From NCBI RefSeq assembly GCF_021495345.1, contig NZ_CP099397.1, positions 2,480,001 through 2,544,000 of the forward strand: DNA of 64,000 bases, given 5' to 3'. The position numbers were made by a program, and so were the translations under genes. Each line of letters starts with the position of its first letter. The stretch's first letter is position 1. Under the pieces are notes generated by a model. That model searched no databases, had not been told where the DNA came from, and saw only the letters and a program-made list of their open reading frames with translations. Source of the DNA: Pseudomonas hydrolytica. Lineage in GTDB: Bacteria; Pseudomonadota; Gammaproteobacteria; Pseudomonadales; Pseudomonadaceae. Of this stretch, positions 51,470-60,226 are shown one piece after another.

Positions 51470-51670
51470 ATGTTTATCCTGAAGGTTACCGGAATGGGTT
51501 GTGGCAGTTGCGTCAGCAAAATCACGAAGGCCATCCAGACGCTGGATCAGGACGCACGCGTAGAGGTGGATCGGGCGGCCGGCAAGGTCACTGTAGAGAG
51601 CACAGAAAGTGCCGAATCGATCCGCGAGCTGATCCAGGAGCTTGGTTATGCGGCCCAGGTCAGCGCTTGA
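51470..51670 (+). CDS. copZ: CopZ-like copper chaperone (HMA domain)
   Basis: A 66-residue single heavy-metal-associated domain with the Cu(I) motif MGCGSC (Cys-x2-Cys) and ferredoxin-like beta-alpha-beta-beta-alpha-beta order. It ferries Cu(I) to the ATPase or CueR-type regulators in the cytosol. GAGAGGTGAG precedes the ATG. It is controlled by a CueR-type operator rather than the CopR motif of its neighbours. Confidence 0.92.
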   Translation: MFILKVTGMGCGSCVSKITKAIQTLDQDARVEVDRAAGKVTVESTESAESIRELIQELGYAAQVSA

Positions 51671-51689
51671 GCACTGGCCTGCCGACCGA

Positions 51690-52004
51690 CTAAATCTCCA
51701 GTTCTGAGAGCTCTTTCAGCCCGTGGATACTGGTGACCTCGTTAGTAATATCTTCTTCCCCATCTCGGCCGCGAAGCCAGTTTGAGTGATCGCCTGGCTC
51801 GCGCATTTCCAGCGTGTCATAGGAGTAGCGCTTTCGCTTGAACAGGCTTTTCAATGCGGCGAACTCGTGGCTTTTCTCGTCTTCTATTCCGACGACTTTT
51901 CCTACAAGCGCTTCCCAATGACCGACGCCGTCGGCCAGCATCGCCTGGTAAGTCTCTGGGTCCAGCAAGGCTTGCTGTTTGAAATGAATGATGCGGTGTG
52001 TCAT
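51690..52004 (-). CDS. Hypothetical protein downstream of bufC (104 aa)
   Basis: A 104-residue soluble protein beginning MTHRIIHFKQQALLDPETYQAML, with acidic and basic stretches and no cysteine. It lies 49 bases downstream of bufC on the same strand and so may belong to the bufferin transcript, although it is not a usual bufferin-operon member (DoxX-like genes are). ATG 52004 has only a weak site; a TTG at 52025 is possible. Family not recognised. Confidence 0.55.
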   Translation of the reverse strand: MTHRIIHFKQQALLDPETYQAMLADGVGHWEALVGKVVGIEDEKSHEFAALKSLFKRKRYSYDTLEMREPGDHSNWLRGRDGEEDITNEVTSIHGLKELSELEI

Positions 52005-52053
52005 AGACGCGCTCGGAGTGGCCAAAGAGAAGTCGCTAGCCTATAGGTCCGGG

Positions 52054-52848
52054 TCATTCGTGAATAGTTGCCCTGAGCTTTAGCAAACCTTCGTTGACCC
52101 ACAATTTCAACCAAGTTGCGGCCTGCAGGGGGGCTTGCTTTCCATGTGTTGCGCTCAATGACTCGCAGAGTTCGGCGAACGATCCACCCTCGACGAAAAA
52201 CCGCAATGCAGACGCCTCTTCTGGCTCCAGGCTTCGGTACTGGCATATGAGGTTATGACGCCAGACCAGACAGTCTCGATTCCCGGCTGGTTGGGTGGCA
52301 ACGGGAAGCAGATCCCCAGACTTGGCAGCCTTCCACAGCGCCAGGGTGTTGTACTGCAATCGCAGCCATCTGGCAGATGGAGTCAGGGAAACCCTGAATG
52401 AAACCCAGTCTTCAGCCGAAAACTCACTGATGGCCTGCAGTGAAAGCGCTTCGACGTCCTGAGCATCGAAAGCCAGTGTAAAAGCCCACTCAAGCTCCGC
52501 GAGTTCGCGAATCGGTGAAAGTTGAGGTTCCGCAATGTAGCTGCCAATAAACTCGGGCAGCTTCTCACCAAGCCAGCGAATGCTGAAATGCCGTGATGGC
52601 CAGGCGGTGAAATAGGCCAGTGCGAGTTGCTCGAACGACTCTTCTCCCAGCCATTGCTGCAGCGCCGGGAAATCCTCGCGCAGCACCGCCAGCAGGCGCG
52701 AGCGATAGGCGTTATGGTAGATCTGCAGGCCTTCGAGAGCACTCAGCGCTGTGCTACCTCGGATCTGCTCCAAAAGCTCGTTGGAGGGCAGGGCACTGTC
52801 ACCTGTCAGGTAAGTTTCAAATGCAGTCTGTACGGCGATCAGGCTCAA
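52054..52848 (-). CDS. bufC: BufC/HvfC-type partner protein (DUF2063)
   Basis: A 264-residue protein with an N-terminal HvfC/BufC (former DUF2063 'DNA-binding') domain: FETYLTGDS, EGLQIYHNAYRSRLLAVLREDFPALQQWLG, AYFTAWPSRHFSIRWLG. It is the partner of the MNIO enzyme BufB and probably guides the bufferin precursor peptide. The start is a TTG overlapping the bufB stop (TTGA); no other start is in frame nearby. Order bufA-bufB-bufC matches known bufferin operons. Confidence 0.88.
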   Translation of the reverse strand: MSLIAVQTAFETYLTGDSALPSNELLEQIRGSTALSALEGLQIYHNAYRSRLLAVLREDFPALQQWLGEESFEQLALAYFTAWPSRHFSIRWLGEKLPEFIGSYIAEPQLSPIRELAELEWAFTLAFDAQDVEALSLQAISEFSAEDWVSFRVSLTPSARWLRLQYNTLALWKAAKSGDLLPVATQPAGNRDCLVWRHNLICQYRSLEPEEASALRFFVEGGSFAELCESLSATHGKQAPLQAATWLKLWVNEGLLKLRATIHE

Positions 52849-53681
52849 GGGGTGGCCCCCGATATCACAGATTTGGCGATAGCACGGGCATGTGCTAATT
52901 CGGACAACAGCTCTTCCAGCGGCGGAAACTGGTCATCCCGCTCGATCAAGGTCGATGTCGGGCCCAAGTAGCTCAAAGTCTTGCTGTAGAGAGACCAAAC
53001 CGGATCAGCGATGGGCTGATCATGGGTGTCGATGAGGTATTGCCCGTAATCGCTGTGCCCGGCCAGGTGAATTTGCCGAATCCGCTCCTGCGGCAGCTCC
53101 GTGATGAACTGCCAAGGGTCGAAACCCTGGTTTCGCGAACTGACGTAGACATTGTTCACGTCGAGAAGCAGCTCGCACCCGGTCAGGTAACTAAGCTCCG
53201 AGAGGAACTGAGACTCGCTCATGCTGGATGTTGTCCACTGCACGTAGGAGGAAACGTTCTCCAGCACGATGGGACGCTCCAAAACATCCTGCACCAGGCG
53301 CACCCGGGCCGCGACATGCAGCAGGCTCTCCTTGGTAAACGGCAGCGGCAGCAGATCGTGAAGTTGATGGGCGTTGCCTCGACTCCAGCACAGGTGATCA
53401 GACACCCACTGAGGCTGCACCCGATCCGCCAGCTGCTTGAGCTGTCGTAGGTAGTCTATGTCCAAGGCATGTGAGCCGCCAATCGAAAGAGATACTCCGT
53501 GCATCACCAGGGGGTAGTGCTCGCCGATCGCATCAAGGAAGTAGAGAGCCTTGCCGCCCTCCACCAGGTAATTCTCGGAAATGATCTCGAACCAGTCGAC
53601 CGCAGGCCGTTCCTCCAGGATCTGCCGGTAATACTCGTTACGAAGGCCAAGACCGAAACCCAGAGTTTTGCGCTTACTCAT
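52845..53681 (-). CDS. bufB: BufB, MNIO-family (DUF692) iron oxidase
   Basis: A 278-residue multinuclear non-heme iron oxidase (DUF692): the TIM barrel has motifs GFGLGLRNEY, WFEIISENYLVEG, GVSLSIGG, HLCWSRG, LLLDVNNVYVSS and HLAGHSDYG with the conserved His/Asp/Glu metal ligands. In bufferin systems it modifies cysteines of BufA (thiooxazole formation). GGAG lies 7 bases before the ATG at 53681; the longer frame is rejected. It overlaps bufC by 4 bases. Confidence 0.93.
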   Translation of the reverse strand: MSKRKTLGFGLGLRNEYYRQILEERPAVDWFEIISENYLVEGGKALYFLDAIGEHYPLVMHGVSLSIGGSHALDIDYLRQLKQLADRVQPQWVSDHLCWSRGNAHQLHDLLPLPFTKESLLHVAARVRLVQDVLERPIVLENVSSYVQWTTSSMSESQFLSELSYLTGCELLLDVNNVYVSSRNQGFDPWQFITELPQERIRQIHLAGHSDYGQYLIDTHDQPIADPVWSLYSKTLSYLGPTSTLIERDDQFPPLEELLSELAHARAIAKSVISGATP

Positions 53682-53725
53682 TCGAGACTCCAGCAGGGGA
53701 GTGGCATGCACTCCCCTGAACCGCC

Positions 53726-53986
53726 TTATTCGCTGGTTTTGCCACCGGCTTCGTCACATTTGGTCTGGGTCATCAACTTGAACCCTTGGCCTTTGCATTC
53801 GCCTTGGCCTTTGCAGTCGTTTTTCGCGGTCATGCAGTCGTTCTGCCCTTTGCAACCATTGATCCCGAAGCACTTCACTTCTGCTGCTTTGGTTTCCTGA
53901 GCAGCCTGGACGGGCAGGGTGGAGAACAGGCTGGCGGCCACCAGAGCCAAGGCGGCACCGGTAGCTACGTTGGATTTGTTCGACAT
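53726..53986 (-). CDS. bufA: BufA2-like bufferin precursor (RiPP metallophore)
   Basis: An 86-residue secreted precursor: signal peptide MSNKSNVATGAALALVAASLF...VQA, then a core with six Cys (39, 45, 51, 58, 64, 77) in CFGINGCKG, DCMTAK, DCKGQGECKGQGF and KCDEAGGK. This is the BufA2 pattern of periplasmic bufferins, copper-binding peptides whose cysteines are modified by the MNIO enzyme. It is first in the operon bufA-bufB-bufC and shares a CopR-like box with the divergent ptrA-like gene. Confidence 0.9.
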   Translation of the reverse strand: MSNKSNVATGAALALVAASLFSTLPVQAAQETKAAEVKCFGINGCKGQNDCMTAKNDCKGQGECKGQGFKLMTQTKCDEAGGKTSE

Positions 53987-54150
53987 AGTGGCTATCTCTC
54001 TTGATTGTTTGATGGTCGCGATCCGTCGGTGCGAATGAACGAGTTAGCTCAGGCATTGCTACCGATCAGGCCCATGGAATCCGCAAGGCTGCGCGGGCAG
54101 GAAGACAGTACCGAGCCTTCAAGAGGGCCTACAAGAAAGAAATAGCAAAC

Positions 54151-54164
54151 TGACAGAACTGTAA
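54151..54164. promoter_or_regulatory. CopR-box-like motif between bufA and ptrA-like genes
   Basis: TGACAGAACTGTAA between divergent bufA (starts 53986) and the ptrA-like gene (starts 54270). The second element CAGGTTGCTGACAGGG follows at the same 23-base distance as at 46028. It could serve both promoters. Confidence 0.75.
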
Positions 54165-54269
54165 TGTTCGGATCAGGTTGCTGACAGGGCGTCGTGGTTA
54201 ACGTAGCAGCGAGCTTAACGCTCGTCCCCACTAGTTACAGGGGCTTCTAAACTTCTGAGGATTAACGAA

Positions 54270-54476
54270 ATGAAATCGATCAAAACCCTGTTTGTAGTTG
54301 CTGCCCTGAGTGTTTCCAGCCTGGCGATGGCCGAAGGCGGTGCTGATCGCACGTTTGCACGCATGGAACAAGCCCGCCAGGTCTCGCTGGAAGCCTATCA
54401 GTTGGCCAAGCAGCAGAACGATGAAGCTCCTGTCGCCGGCAGCCAAGCCAAACAGGCGGAACACGCCAGCTGCTGA
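54270..54476 (+). CDS. PtrA-N-like small periplasmic protein
   Basis: A 68-residue secreted protein with signal MKSIKTLFVVAALSVSSLAMA, then AEGGADRTFARMEQARQVSLEAYQLAK, the PtrA N-terminal domain. PtrA of P. aeruginosa is a copper-induced periplasmic protein reported to affect ExsA/type III secretion. It ends with a single Cys and lies next to copA, divergent from bufA, with a CopR-like box between them. GAGG precedes the ATG. Confidence 0.82.
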   Translation: MKSIKTLFVVAALSVSSLAMAEGGADRTFARMEQARQVSLEAYQLAKQQNDEAPVAGSQAKQAEHASC

Positions 54477-54488
54477 GCCCCCTCAACC

Positions 54489-54502
54489 TTACAGAAATGT
54501 AA
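54489..54502 (+). promoter_or_regulatory. CopR-box-like motif before copA
   Basis: TTACAGAAATGTAA, the best match to the island motif, 164 bases before the copA ATG. Its spacing suggests the copA promoter lies between. Confidence 0.75.
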
Positions 54503-54665
54503 TCACCCGGATGGTTGAGATATGGCAGTTTCATACTGCTTGGTGTCAGGGGGAACTTGCGCAGCACGCAAGGCTTGAAGATCAAATCTCCCGACACTGG
54601 AGCAGTCAATGAACCCGAGACCGGATGCATATCACCGGCTCATCTGACGGATTGGACATAACGGC

Positions 54666-56480
54666 ATGCAAAGCAAAACCACAAGACGTACTTTCGTCAA
54701 AGGCCTCGCCGCCGCCGGTATTCTCGGCGGCATGGGCATGTGGCGCACGCCGGTCTGGGCGGTAACCAGCCCAGGTCAGCCGAACGTGCTGAGCGGTAAC
54801 GATTTCGACCTGTTTATCGGAGAGACTCCGGTAAACATCACCGGCGCAGCGCGTACCGCCATGACGATCAATGGCTCGCTGCCAGGCCCAATCCTGCGCT
54901 GGCGGGAGGGCGAGACCGTGACGTTGCGCGTACGCAACCGCCTCAAGGAGGACACGTCCATTCACTGGCACGGCATTATCCTGCCGGCGAACATGGATGG
55001 CGTTCCGGGCCTGAGCTTCCATGGCATCGCCCCCGACGGCATGTATGAGTACAAGTTCAAGGTCAACCAGAACGGCACCTACTGGTATCACAGCCACTCG
55101 GGGCTCCAGGAGCAAGTCGGCGTATACGGCGCGCTGGTCATCGACGCCAAGGAACCCGAGCCCTTCAGTTACGACCGTGATTATGTCGTGCTGCTGAGCG
55201 ACTGGACCGATGAAAATCCAGCGCGGGTACTGGCCAAGCTCAAAAAGCAGTCGGACTACTACAACTACCACAAGCGCACCGTTGGTGATTTCATCAATGA
55301 CGTGAGCGAGATGGGGTGGTCCGCTGCGGTAGCCGATCGCAAGATGTGGGCCGAGATGAAGATGAGCCCGACGGATCTCGCTGACGTCAGTGGCTACACC
55401 TACACCTACCTGATGAATGGCCAGGCACCTGATGGCAACTGGACCGGCATATTCAAACCGGGCGAAAAGATCCGCCTGCGCTTCATCAACGCCTCGGCGA
55501 TGACCTATTTCGATGTGCGCATCCCGGGCCTGAAGATGACTGTGGTTGCGGCCGATGGTCTGCACGTCAAACCGGTCAGCGTCGACGAGTTCCGTATCGC
55601 CGTGGCCGAGACCTACGACGTGATCGTCGAACCAGACAGCGAACAGGCCTATACCGTGTTTGCCCAATCCATGGATCGCACTGGCTATGCGCGCGGCACC
55701 CTTGCTGTACAGGAGGGGTTGAGTGCACCGGTACCCAGCCCCGACCCGCGTCCGCTGATTGCCATGGGCGACATGGGTATGGATCACGGCAGCATGGGCG
55801 GCATGGATCACGGGAACATGGCCGGAATGGACCACGGCAGTATGGCGGGCATGGATCATGGGAGCATGCAGGGTGGCATGGCCGGCATGGATCACAGCCA
55901 GATGGCTGGAATGGATCATTCGGGCATGGCAGGCATGGCAGGCATGGCAGGTGCGATGCAGGCACACCCAGCCTCAGAGACCAACAACCCGCTGGTCGAT
56001 ATGCAGACCATGACACCGACGCACAAGTTGGACGACCCAGGTATTGGTTTGCGAGACAACGGCCGACGCGTCCTTACGTACTCTGACCTGCGCAGCACCT
56101 TCCTCGACCCGGATGGTCGCGAACCAAGTCGCACCATCGAGCTGCACCTTACCGGGCACATGGAGAAATTCTCCTGGTCCTTCGATGGCATCAAGTTCTC
56201 TGACGCCGAGCCTCTGCGCCTCAAGTACGGCGAGCGTGTTCGCATCACGCTGGTCAACGACACCATGATGACTCATCCGATCCATCTTCATGGCATGTGG
56301 AGCGACCTGGAGGATGCGAACGGCAATTTCTTGGTGCGAAAACACACCATCGACATGCCGCCAGGTTCCAAGCGCAGCTATCGAGTGACTGCCGATGCGT
56401 TGGGGCGATGGGCCTATCACTGCCACCTGCTGCTCCACATGGAAATGGGCATGTTCCGTGAAGTTCGTGTGGATGAGTAA
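54666..56480 (+). CDS. copA: CopA, periplasmic multicopper oxidase
   Basis: A 604-residue laccase-like protein with a Tat signal ([16 protein letters not shown]). Copper motifs: HWHGIILP and [12 protein letters not shown] in domain 1; HPIHLHGMW and [14 protein letters not shown] in domain 3. Between them lies a Met-rich stretch of repeated M-D-H-G and M-D-H-S units near residues 365-440, which binds copper. It oxidises Cu(I) and sequesters copper in the periplasm. First gene of the copA-copB unit. This is the plasmid-type PcoA/CopA, not the P-type ATPase. Confidence 0.95.
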   Translation: MQSKTTRRTFVKGLAAAGILGGMGMWRTPVWAVTSPGQPNVLSGNDFDLFIGETPVNITGAARTAMTINGSLPGPILRWREGETVTLRVRNRLKEDTSIHWHGIILPANMDGVPGLSFHGIAPDGMYEYKFKVNQNGTYWYHSHSGLQEQVGVYGALVIDAKEPEPFSYDRDYVVLLSDWTDENPARVLAKLKKQSDYYNYHKRTVGDFINDVSEMGWSAAVADRKMWAEMKMSPTDLADVSGYTYTYLMNGQAPDGNWTGIFKPGEKIRLRFINASAMTYFDVRIPGLKMTVVAADGLHVKPVSVDEFRIAVAETYDVIVEPDSEQAYTVFAQSMDRTGYARGTLAVQEGLSAPVPSPDPRPLIAMGDMGMDHGSMGGMDHGNMAGMDHGSMAGMDHGSMQGGMAGMDHSQMAGMDHSGMAGMAGMAGAMQAHPASETNNPLVDMQTMTPTHKLDDPGIGLRDNGRRVLTYSDLRSTFLDPDGREPSRTIELHLTGHMEKFSWSFDGIKFSDAEPLRLKYGERVRITLVNDTMMTHPIHLHGMWSDLEDANGNFLVRKHTIDMPPGSKRSYRVTADALGRWAYHCHLLLHMEMGMFREVRVDE

Positions 56481-56492
56481 AGGAGATTTCTG

Positions 56493-56807
56493 ATGAGCAC
56501 TTTTATGAAGCGAAATGCCCTGACTGGCAGCGCAGTCATGTTTAGCTTATTGGCTGCCCTGCACGCACCGGTTTCGTTGGCAGGTGAGGGGCACAGTGAG
56601 CACGAACAACATGCTGCCGAGTCGGCTGCGCCCAAGACCGCCAGTGGCAAGCATGCAGATCAGTCGAAGGATAAGGCGGCTGGCCAGCAGATGGATCATG
56701 GCGCCATGGATCACGGAGACATGAAGCATGACAGCATGAATCACGAAAACATGATGGATAAGCATGGCGGCACCGAAGCCGAAGCAGGTTCGAACCATGA
56801 CCACTAA
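56493..56807 (+). CDS. Met/His-rich small periplasmic protein
   Basis: A 104-residue secreted protein with signal [30 protein letters not shown] and a copper-binding tail of M-D-H and M-K-H repeats ([24 protein letters not shown]). The tail resembles the N-terminal repeats of the CopB encoded next, so it may be a split or duplicated piece of that region. GGAG lies before the ATG; it is 12 bases after copA and overlaps copB by 11 bases. Confidence 0.8.
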   Translation: MSTFMKRNALTGSAVMFSLLAALHAPVSLAGEGHSEHEQHAAESAAPKTASGKHADQSKDKAAGQQMDHGAMDHGDMKHDSMNHENMMDKHGGTEAEAGSNHDH

Positions 56808-57888
56808 GTTTTCACGTCCATCTCTCTTGGCGCTGGCTGTGTCGCTGAGTGCGTTCAGCGGCGGCGTTACCTTGGCTGCGGAAGAAATGGATCATTCGGC
56901 AATGGGGCACGGCGCCATGTCGATGGACCATAGCCAGATGAACCACGGCGCTACCAAAGCGCCGATGGAGGGCATGGATCACAGCAAGATGGACCATGGT
57001 GCCATGCAGGGTGCTTCGGGCAGCATGGATCATAGCCAGATGGGCCACAGCCAGAGCCAAGATAAGGCTCCAGTCATGGACCACAGCAAGATGAACCATG
57101 GCGCCATGCAAGGGCAGATGGACGGCATGGATCATTCAAAGATGAACCATGGCTCCACTGAAGCTCCAAGAACCACCAGCCGTACGCCGATACCCGTTCT
57201 GACGGATGCTGATCGCCAAGCGGCTTTTCCGCCTCTACCTGGCCATAAGGTGCACGACAGCGCCATCAACAGCTTTTTCTTGCTCGATCAGCTCGAATAC
57301 CAGGATGCAGATGAGGGCAGCACCCTGGCCTGGGATGCGTCGGGCTGGGTAGGCGGTGACATCAACCGAGTCTGGTTCCGCTCCGAAGGCGAGCGTACCA
57401 ACGGCGTGACTGAGGATGCGGAGTTGCAGTTGCTGTACGGCCGCTCGATCGGCCCTTGGTGGGACGTCGTCGCGGGAGTTCGTCAGGACTTCAAACCCGA
57501 GTCGCCGCAGACCTGGGCCGCCTTCGGTGTTCAGGGCATGGCGCTTTACGCCTTCGAGGCCGAAGCCACCGCCTTCGTGGGCGAGAATGGCCAGACCGCT
57601 GCCCGACTGGAGGGCGAGTACGACATTCTGCTGACCAACCGACTGATACTCCAGCCAATTGCCGAAATGAACTTCTACGGCAAGAACGATCCTGAGCGTG
57701 GTGTCGGATCGGGGTTGGCCAATACCGAGCTCGGCTTGCGTCTGCGTTACGAGATTGTCAGGCAGTTTGCCCCCTATGTCGGGGTCTCCTGGAGCCGCTC
57801 CTATGGCAACACGGCAGACATGGTTCGCGACGAGGGCGGTGATGTAGACGAGGCGCGTTTTGTCGCCGGTATCCGGATGTGGTTTTGA
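56797..57888 (+). CDS. copB: CopB, outer-membrane copper resistance protein
   Basis: A 363-residue protein with signal sequence, then an M-D-H-S/M-N-H-G repeat region (about residues 25-130) and a C-terminal beta-barrel domain: [46 protein letters not shown] and [12 protein letters not shown]. This is the PcoB/CopB family, located in the outer membrane and needed for full resistance. The ATG at 56797 overlaps the small Met-rich gene; the longer frame to 56764 has no site. Confidence 0.93.
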   Translation: MTTKFSRPSLLALAVSLSAFSGGVTLAAEEMDHSAMGHGAMSMDHSQMNHGATKAPMEGMDHSKMDHGAMQGASGSMDHSQMGHSQSQDKAPVMDHSKMNHGAMQGQMDGMDHSKMNHGSTEAPRTTSRTPIPVLTDADRQAAFPPLPGHKVHDSAINSFFLLDQLEYQDADEGSTLAWDASGWVGGDINRVWFRSEGERTNGVTEDAELQLLYGRSIGPWWDVVAGVRQDFKPESPQTWAAFGVQGMALYAFEAEATAFVGENGQTAARLEGEYDILLTNRLILQPIAEMNFYGKNDPERGVGSGLANTELGLRLRYEIVRQFAPYVGVSWSRSYGNTADMVRDEGGDVDEARFVAGIRMWF

Positions 57889-57897
57889 GAACCTGAC

Positions 57898-58740
57898 ATG
57901 AAAAGAACAATTAAAACTTTGGTGGCGGCTGGCGTAGTCGGTAGCACAGCTGTCCTGGCCGGCGCCTACTTTGGCGTGGTCAACGTCGGGGCCGACGACC
58001 CGCATTTTCCTGCAGTGCACGCCTTCTTATCGATGGCCCGTGACCGCTCTATCGAGGTTCGCTCGCGGGACATCGAGGTGCCCAACCTCGATGATCAAGC
58101 TCTTATTCGCGCCGGTGCGGGTAACTACAACTCGATGTGCATTGGCTGCCACTTGGCGCCAGGTGTGGCGGAGACCGAGTTGAGCCAATCGCTTTATCCT
58201 GCGCCCCCCAACCTCGCCAAGATCGGTGTCGATGGCAATCCCGCTGCTACTTTCTGGGTGATCAAGCACGGCATCAAGGCAACGGGTATGCCTGCGTGGG
58301 GCAAGAGCATGGGCGATCAGTACATCTGGGGCATGGTCGCCTTCCTCAACCAGCTGCCGACGATGGATGCCAAGCAGTACCAAACACTCGTCGCATCCAG
58401 CGGTGGCCATCAGCATGGTGGCGGGGAAACGCAGATGCACAACCATGAAGGGCAGCATGGCGACAACAAGCCTGGGCATCATGGTAATAGCGGCGGTGGC
58501 GAAGACCATCATGGCCCAGGTGATGCCGGAGAGCCTGGTCATCACGATGCCGCAGCTACGGGTCACGAAGGTGGCTCCGCGTCTGAAGCTGATCACCACT
58601 CAAATATGAATGGCGATGACCACCATGCTGGAGATGAGGCGTCCTCAAACGGAGGCGATCATCACTCCGAGAAGGCTCCGAATGCCTCACCCAAGACCCA
58701 CACCCACTCCGATGGCAAAGAGCACGTTCATGAAAGCTAA
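57898..58740 (+). CDS. Cytochrome c protein with His-rich C-terminal tail
   Basis: A 280-residue protein with a signal or anchor (TLVAAGVVGSTAVLAGAYFGVV), a class I cytochrome c domain with the heme motif CIGCH (81-85) and a distal Met in GMPAWG, then about 110 residues of His/Gly/Asp/Glu-rich sequence (GGGEDHHGPGD, GHEGGSASEADHH, DDHHAGDE). The tail could bind many Cu(II) ions, giving a periplasmic redox and copper sink. It lies between copB and copG and overlaps copG by 11 bases. An unusual combination in this position. Confidence 0.85.
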   Translation: MKRTIKTLVAAGVVGSTAVLAGAYFGVVNVGADDPHFPAVHAFLSMARDRSIEVRSRDIEVPNLDDQALIRAGAGNYNSMCIGCHLAPGVAETELSQSLYPAPPNLAKIGVDGNPAATFWVIKHGIKATGMPAWGKSMGDQYIWGMVAFLNQLPTMDAKQYQTLVASSGGHQHGGGETQMHNHEGQHGDNKPGHHGNSGGGEDHHGPGDAGEPGHHDAAATGHEGGSASEADHHSNMNGDDHHAGDEASSNGGDHHSEKAPNASPKTHTHSDGKEHVHES

Positions 58741-59173
58741 ATATCTGGCCCTACTGGCCGCTCTATCCGCCACATCTGCGGTTCAAGCAGCTGATGCCCT
58801 GACGATTGATGTCCATCGTGATGCCAATTGTGGGTGTTGCAAGAAGTGGATCTCGCACCTCGAAGCGAATGGCTTCAAAGTCGTCGACCATGTCGAAAGC
58901 AACATGACAGCAGTGAAGCAACACCTGGGCGTCGCGCCACGGTTGGCGTCTTGCCACACGGCGGTGATTGACGGCAAGTTCGTCGAAGGTCATGTACCGG
59001 CTGCTCAGGTCCTCGAACTCAGCAAGCGCAATGATCTGGTTGGTATCGCTGTTCCTGGAATGCCGGCGGGCTCCCCCGGCATGGAAGTCGGTGGCGTACA
59101 GCATGCTTACCAGGTTATTGGGTTGACAAAGGCGGGAACAGACCAAGTAATTGAGGATTATTTTCCTCGGTAG
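58730..59173 (+). CDS. copG: CopG-like DUF411 metal-binding protein
   Basis: A 147-residue secreted protein (signal MKAKYLALLAALSATSAVQA) with thioredoxin-like DUF411 core: NCGCCKKWISHLEANGF carries the C-x-C-C metal/redox motif, and APRLASCHTAVIDGKFVEGHVP carries a second Cys/His site. CopG converts Cu(II) and Cu(I) in the periplasm and is found beside cop and cus genes. Start 58730 is inside the end of the cytochrome gene; the longer frame is rejected. Confidence 0.9.
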   Translation: MKAKYLALLAALSATSAVQAADALTIDVHRDANCGCCKKWISHLEANGFKVVDHVESNMTAVKQHLGVAPRLASCHTAVIDGKFVEGHVPAAQVLELSKRNDLVGIAVPGMPAGSPGMEVGGVQHAYQVIGLTKAGTDQVIEDYFPR

Positions 59174-59309
59174 AAACTTTATCAAATAAATAGCCGCTTG
59201 CGCACGTCCAGTGCCCAGGCGGCTTTAGTGTCTTACTCTACATTCTGACGTCTATAATTTTAATCAACTCATATATCCGTTCAGCTTTCGCCTCCTCAAT
59301 ACCATTAGC

Positions 59310-59762
59310 TTAATTTCGTTCCAAATCATCAATTAATTGTTTCATCTCCGCAATCTCCCGTCGCTGTGCCTTGATAATTTCATCTGCCAACTGCCGAACG
59401 CGCGGATCATTTATTTGCGCTCGCTCGCTGGTCATGATGGCAATAGAGTGGTGCGGGATCATGGCTTTCATATAGTCGGTATCATCTATTGTTACTTGGC
59501 TGCGCACAACCCAAAGCGCCACAGCAAAAAGAACGGCACTTGACAATAATATAACTATATTTACACTCCGCACCGTATACATTTTAAGCATGAACAGAAG
59601 CATTACTATGGTCATGATAGATCCCATTATCAACGCCATCCAGACGCGAGTCTCGCTCCACATTACATGCTCAAGTGCGTAGGAGTTCAGATACATAGCC
59701 CCATACATCACTACTGTCGAGGTAGAAATCATGGCGGCAAAGCGCAAGTAAGACATATGCAT
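59310..59762 (-). CDS. DUF305 membrane protein
   Basis: A 150-residue protein with three hydrophobic helices, then the DUF305 segment DYMKAMIPHHSIAIMTSERAQ and VRQLADEIIKAQRREIAEMKQLI. The HH pair and Met residues may bind copper. DUF305 proteins are ferritin-like and accompany copper genes. It is isolated here, converging on copG, with ATG 59762 and a weak site. Confidence 0.85.
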   Translation of the reverse strand: MHMSYLRFAAMISTSTVVMYGAMYLNSYALEHVMWSETRVWMALIMGSIMTIVMLLFMLKMYTVRSVNIVILLSSAVLFAVALWVVRSQVTIDDTDYMKAMIPHHSIAIMTSERAQINDPRVRQLADEIIKAQRREIAEMKQLIDDLERN

Positions 59763-59937
59763 AACATTAAGCCTTTTTTGTAATGAAGAAAATCAGCCAA
59801 TCTTTTGGCTCACGGACCAAGAATGTGGCTCAGTTGAATGGACAATTTCTTGTGGATGGGAGTTCGAGTTATTTTTGCGGGTACAATCCGTGGATGCATG
59901 CGCATCGACACCGAAGCCTTTGGTGCCCTCGATGAAG

Positions 59938-60072
59938 CTAGACTTTGAATCGTTCTATCACGCCGTTGCTTTCGATCAATCCCTCGCCTTTCTCGTCGGC
60001 GGCCATTGCAGCTTGCCCGGTACTGATACTTAGACAGATCAGAGAAAGTCAAAACAGGGCCTTGTTGTTCAT
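59938..60072 (-). pseudogene. Small secreted protein gene broken by in-frame TGA
   Basis: ATG 60072 has AGGAG 5 bases upstream and begins MNNKALF, then a TGA (60051-60049), then continues in the same frame as LSLICLSISTGQAAMAADEKGEG and ends IERFKV-stop. The parts join to a normal signal peptide and a short acidic mature region. A CopR-like box lies 126 bases upstream (60198), so the gene belonged to the copper regulon. The in-frame stop makes it a pseudogene unless TGA is read through or is an error. Confidence 0.6.
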
Positions 60073-60197
60073 AAATGCTCCTGATGTTATTGGCAGTTTC
60101 ATTGTGTTGTTGGACATATGCGCCAAGCGCGCCGGCATAGCCGAGCGCGCTTTTGTCATATTTCCACATACCAAATAACGTCAGGGTGACCTGGAAA

Positions 60198-60211
60198 TTA
60201 CATTTCCGTCA
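60198..60211 (-). promoter_or_regulatory. CopR-box-like motif before broken gene
   Basis: On the minus strand TGACGGAAATGTAA, upstream of the broken secreted-protein gene (60072) and downstream of the DUF2790 gene. Confidence 0.65.
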
Positions 60212-60226
60212 GCGCGATGTCATTTA

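Noticed and set aside
55780..55960. Repeats in copA considered as a tandem-repeat or CRISPR-like element
   Set aside because: They are in-frame codons for M-D-H-G/M-D-H-S copper-binding repeats, not non-coding repeats; no CRISPR array or cas gene was found in the window.
54606..55967. A 453-codon minus-strand frame opposite copA
   Set aside because: His/Ala-rich shadow of copA, including the Met-rich repeats read backwards; no ribosome site or domain.
60049..60051. In-frame TGA read as selenocysteine
   Set aside because: It falls inside a signal peptide and no selenoprotein context was seen, so a nonsense mutation is simpler.
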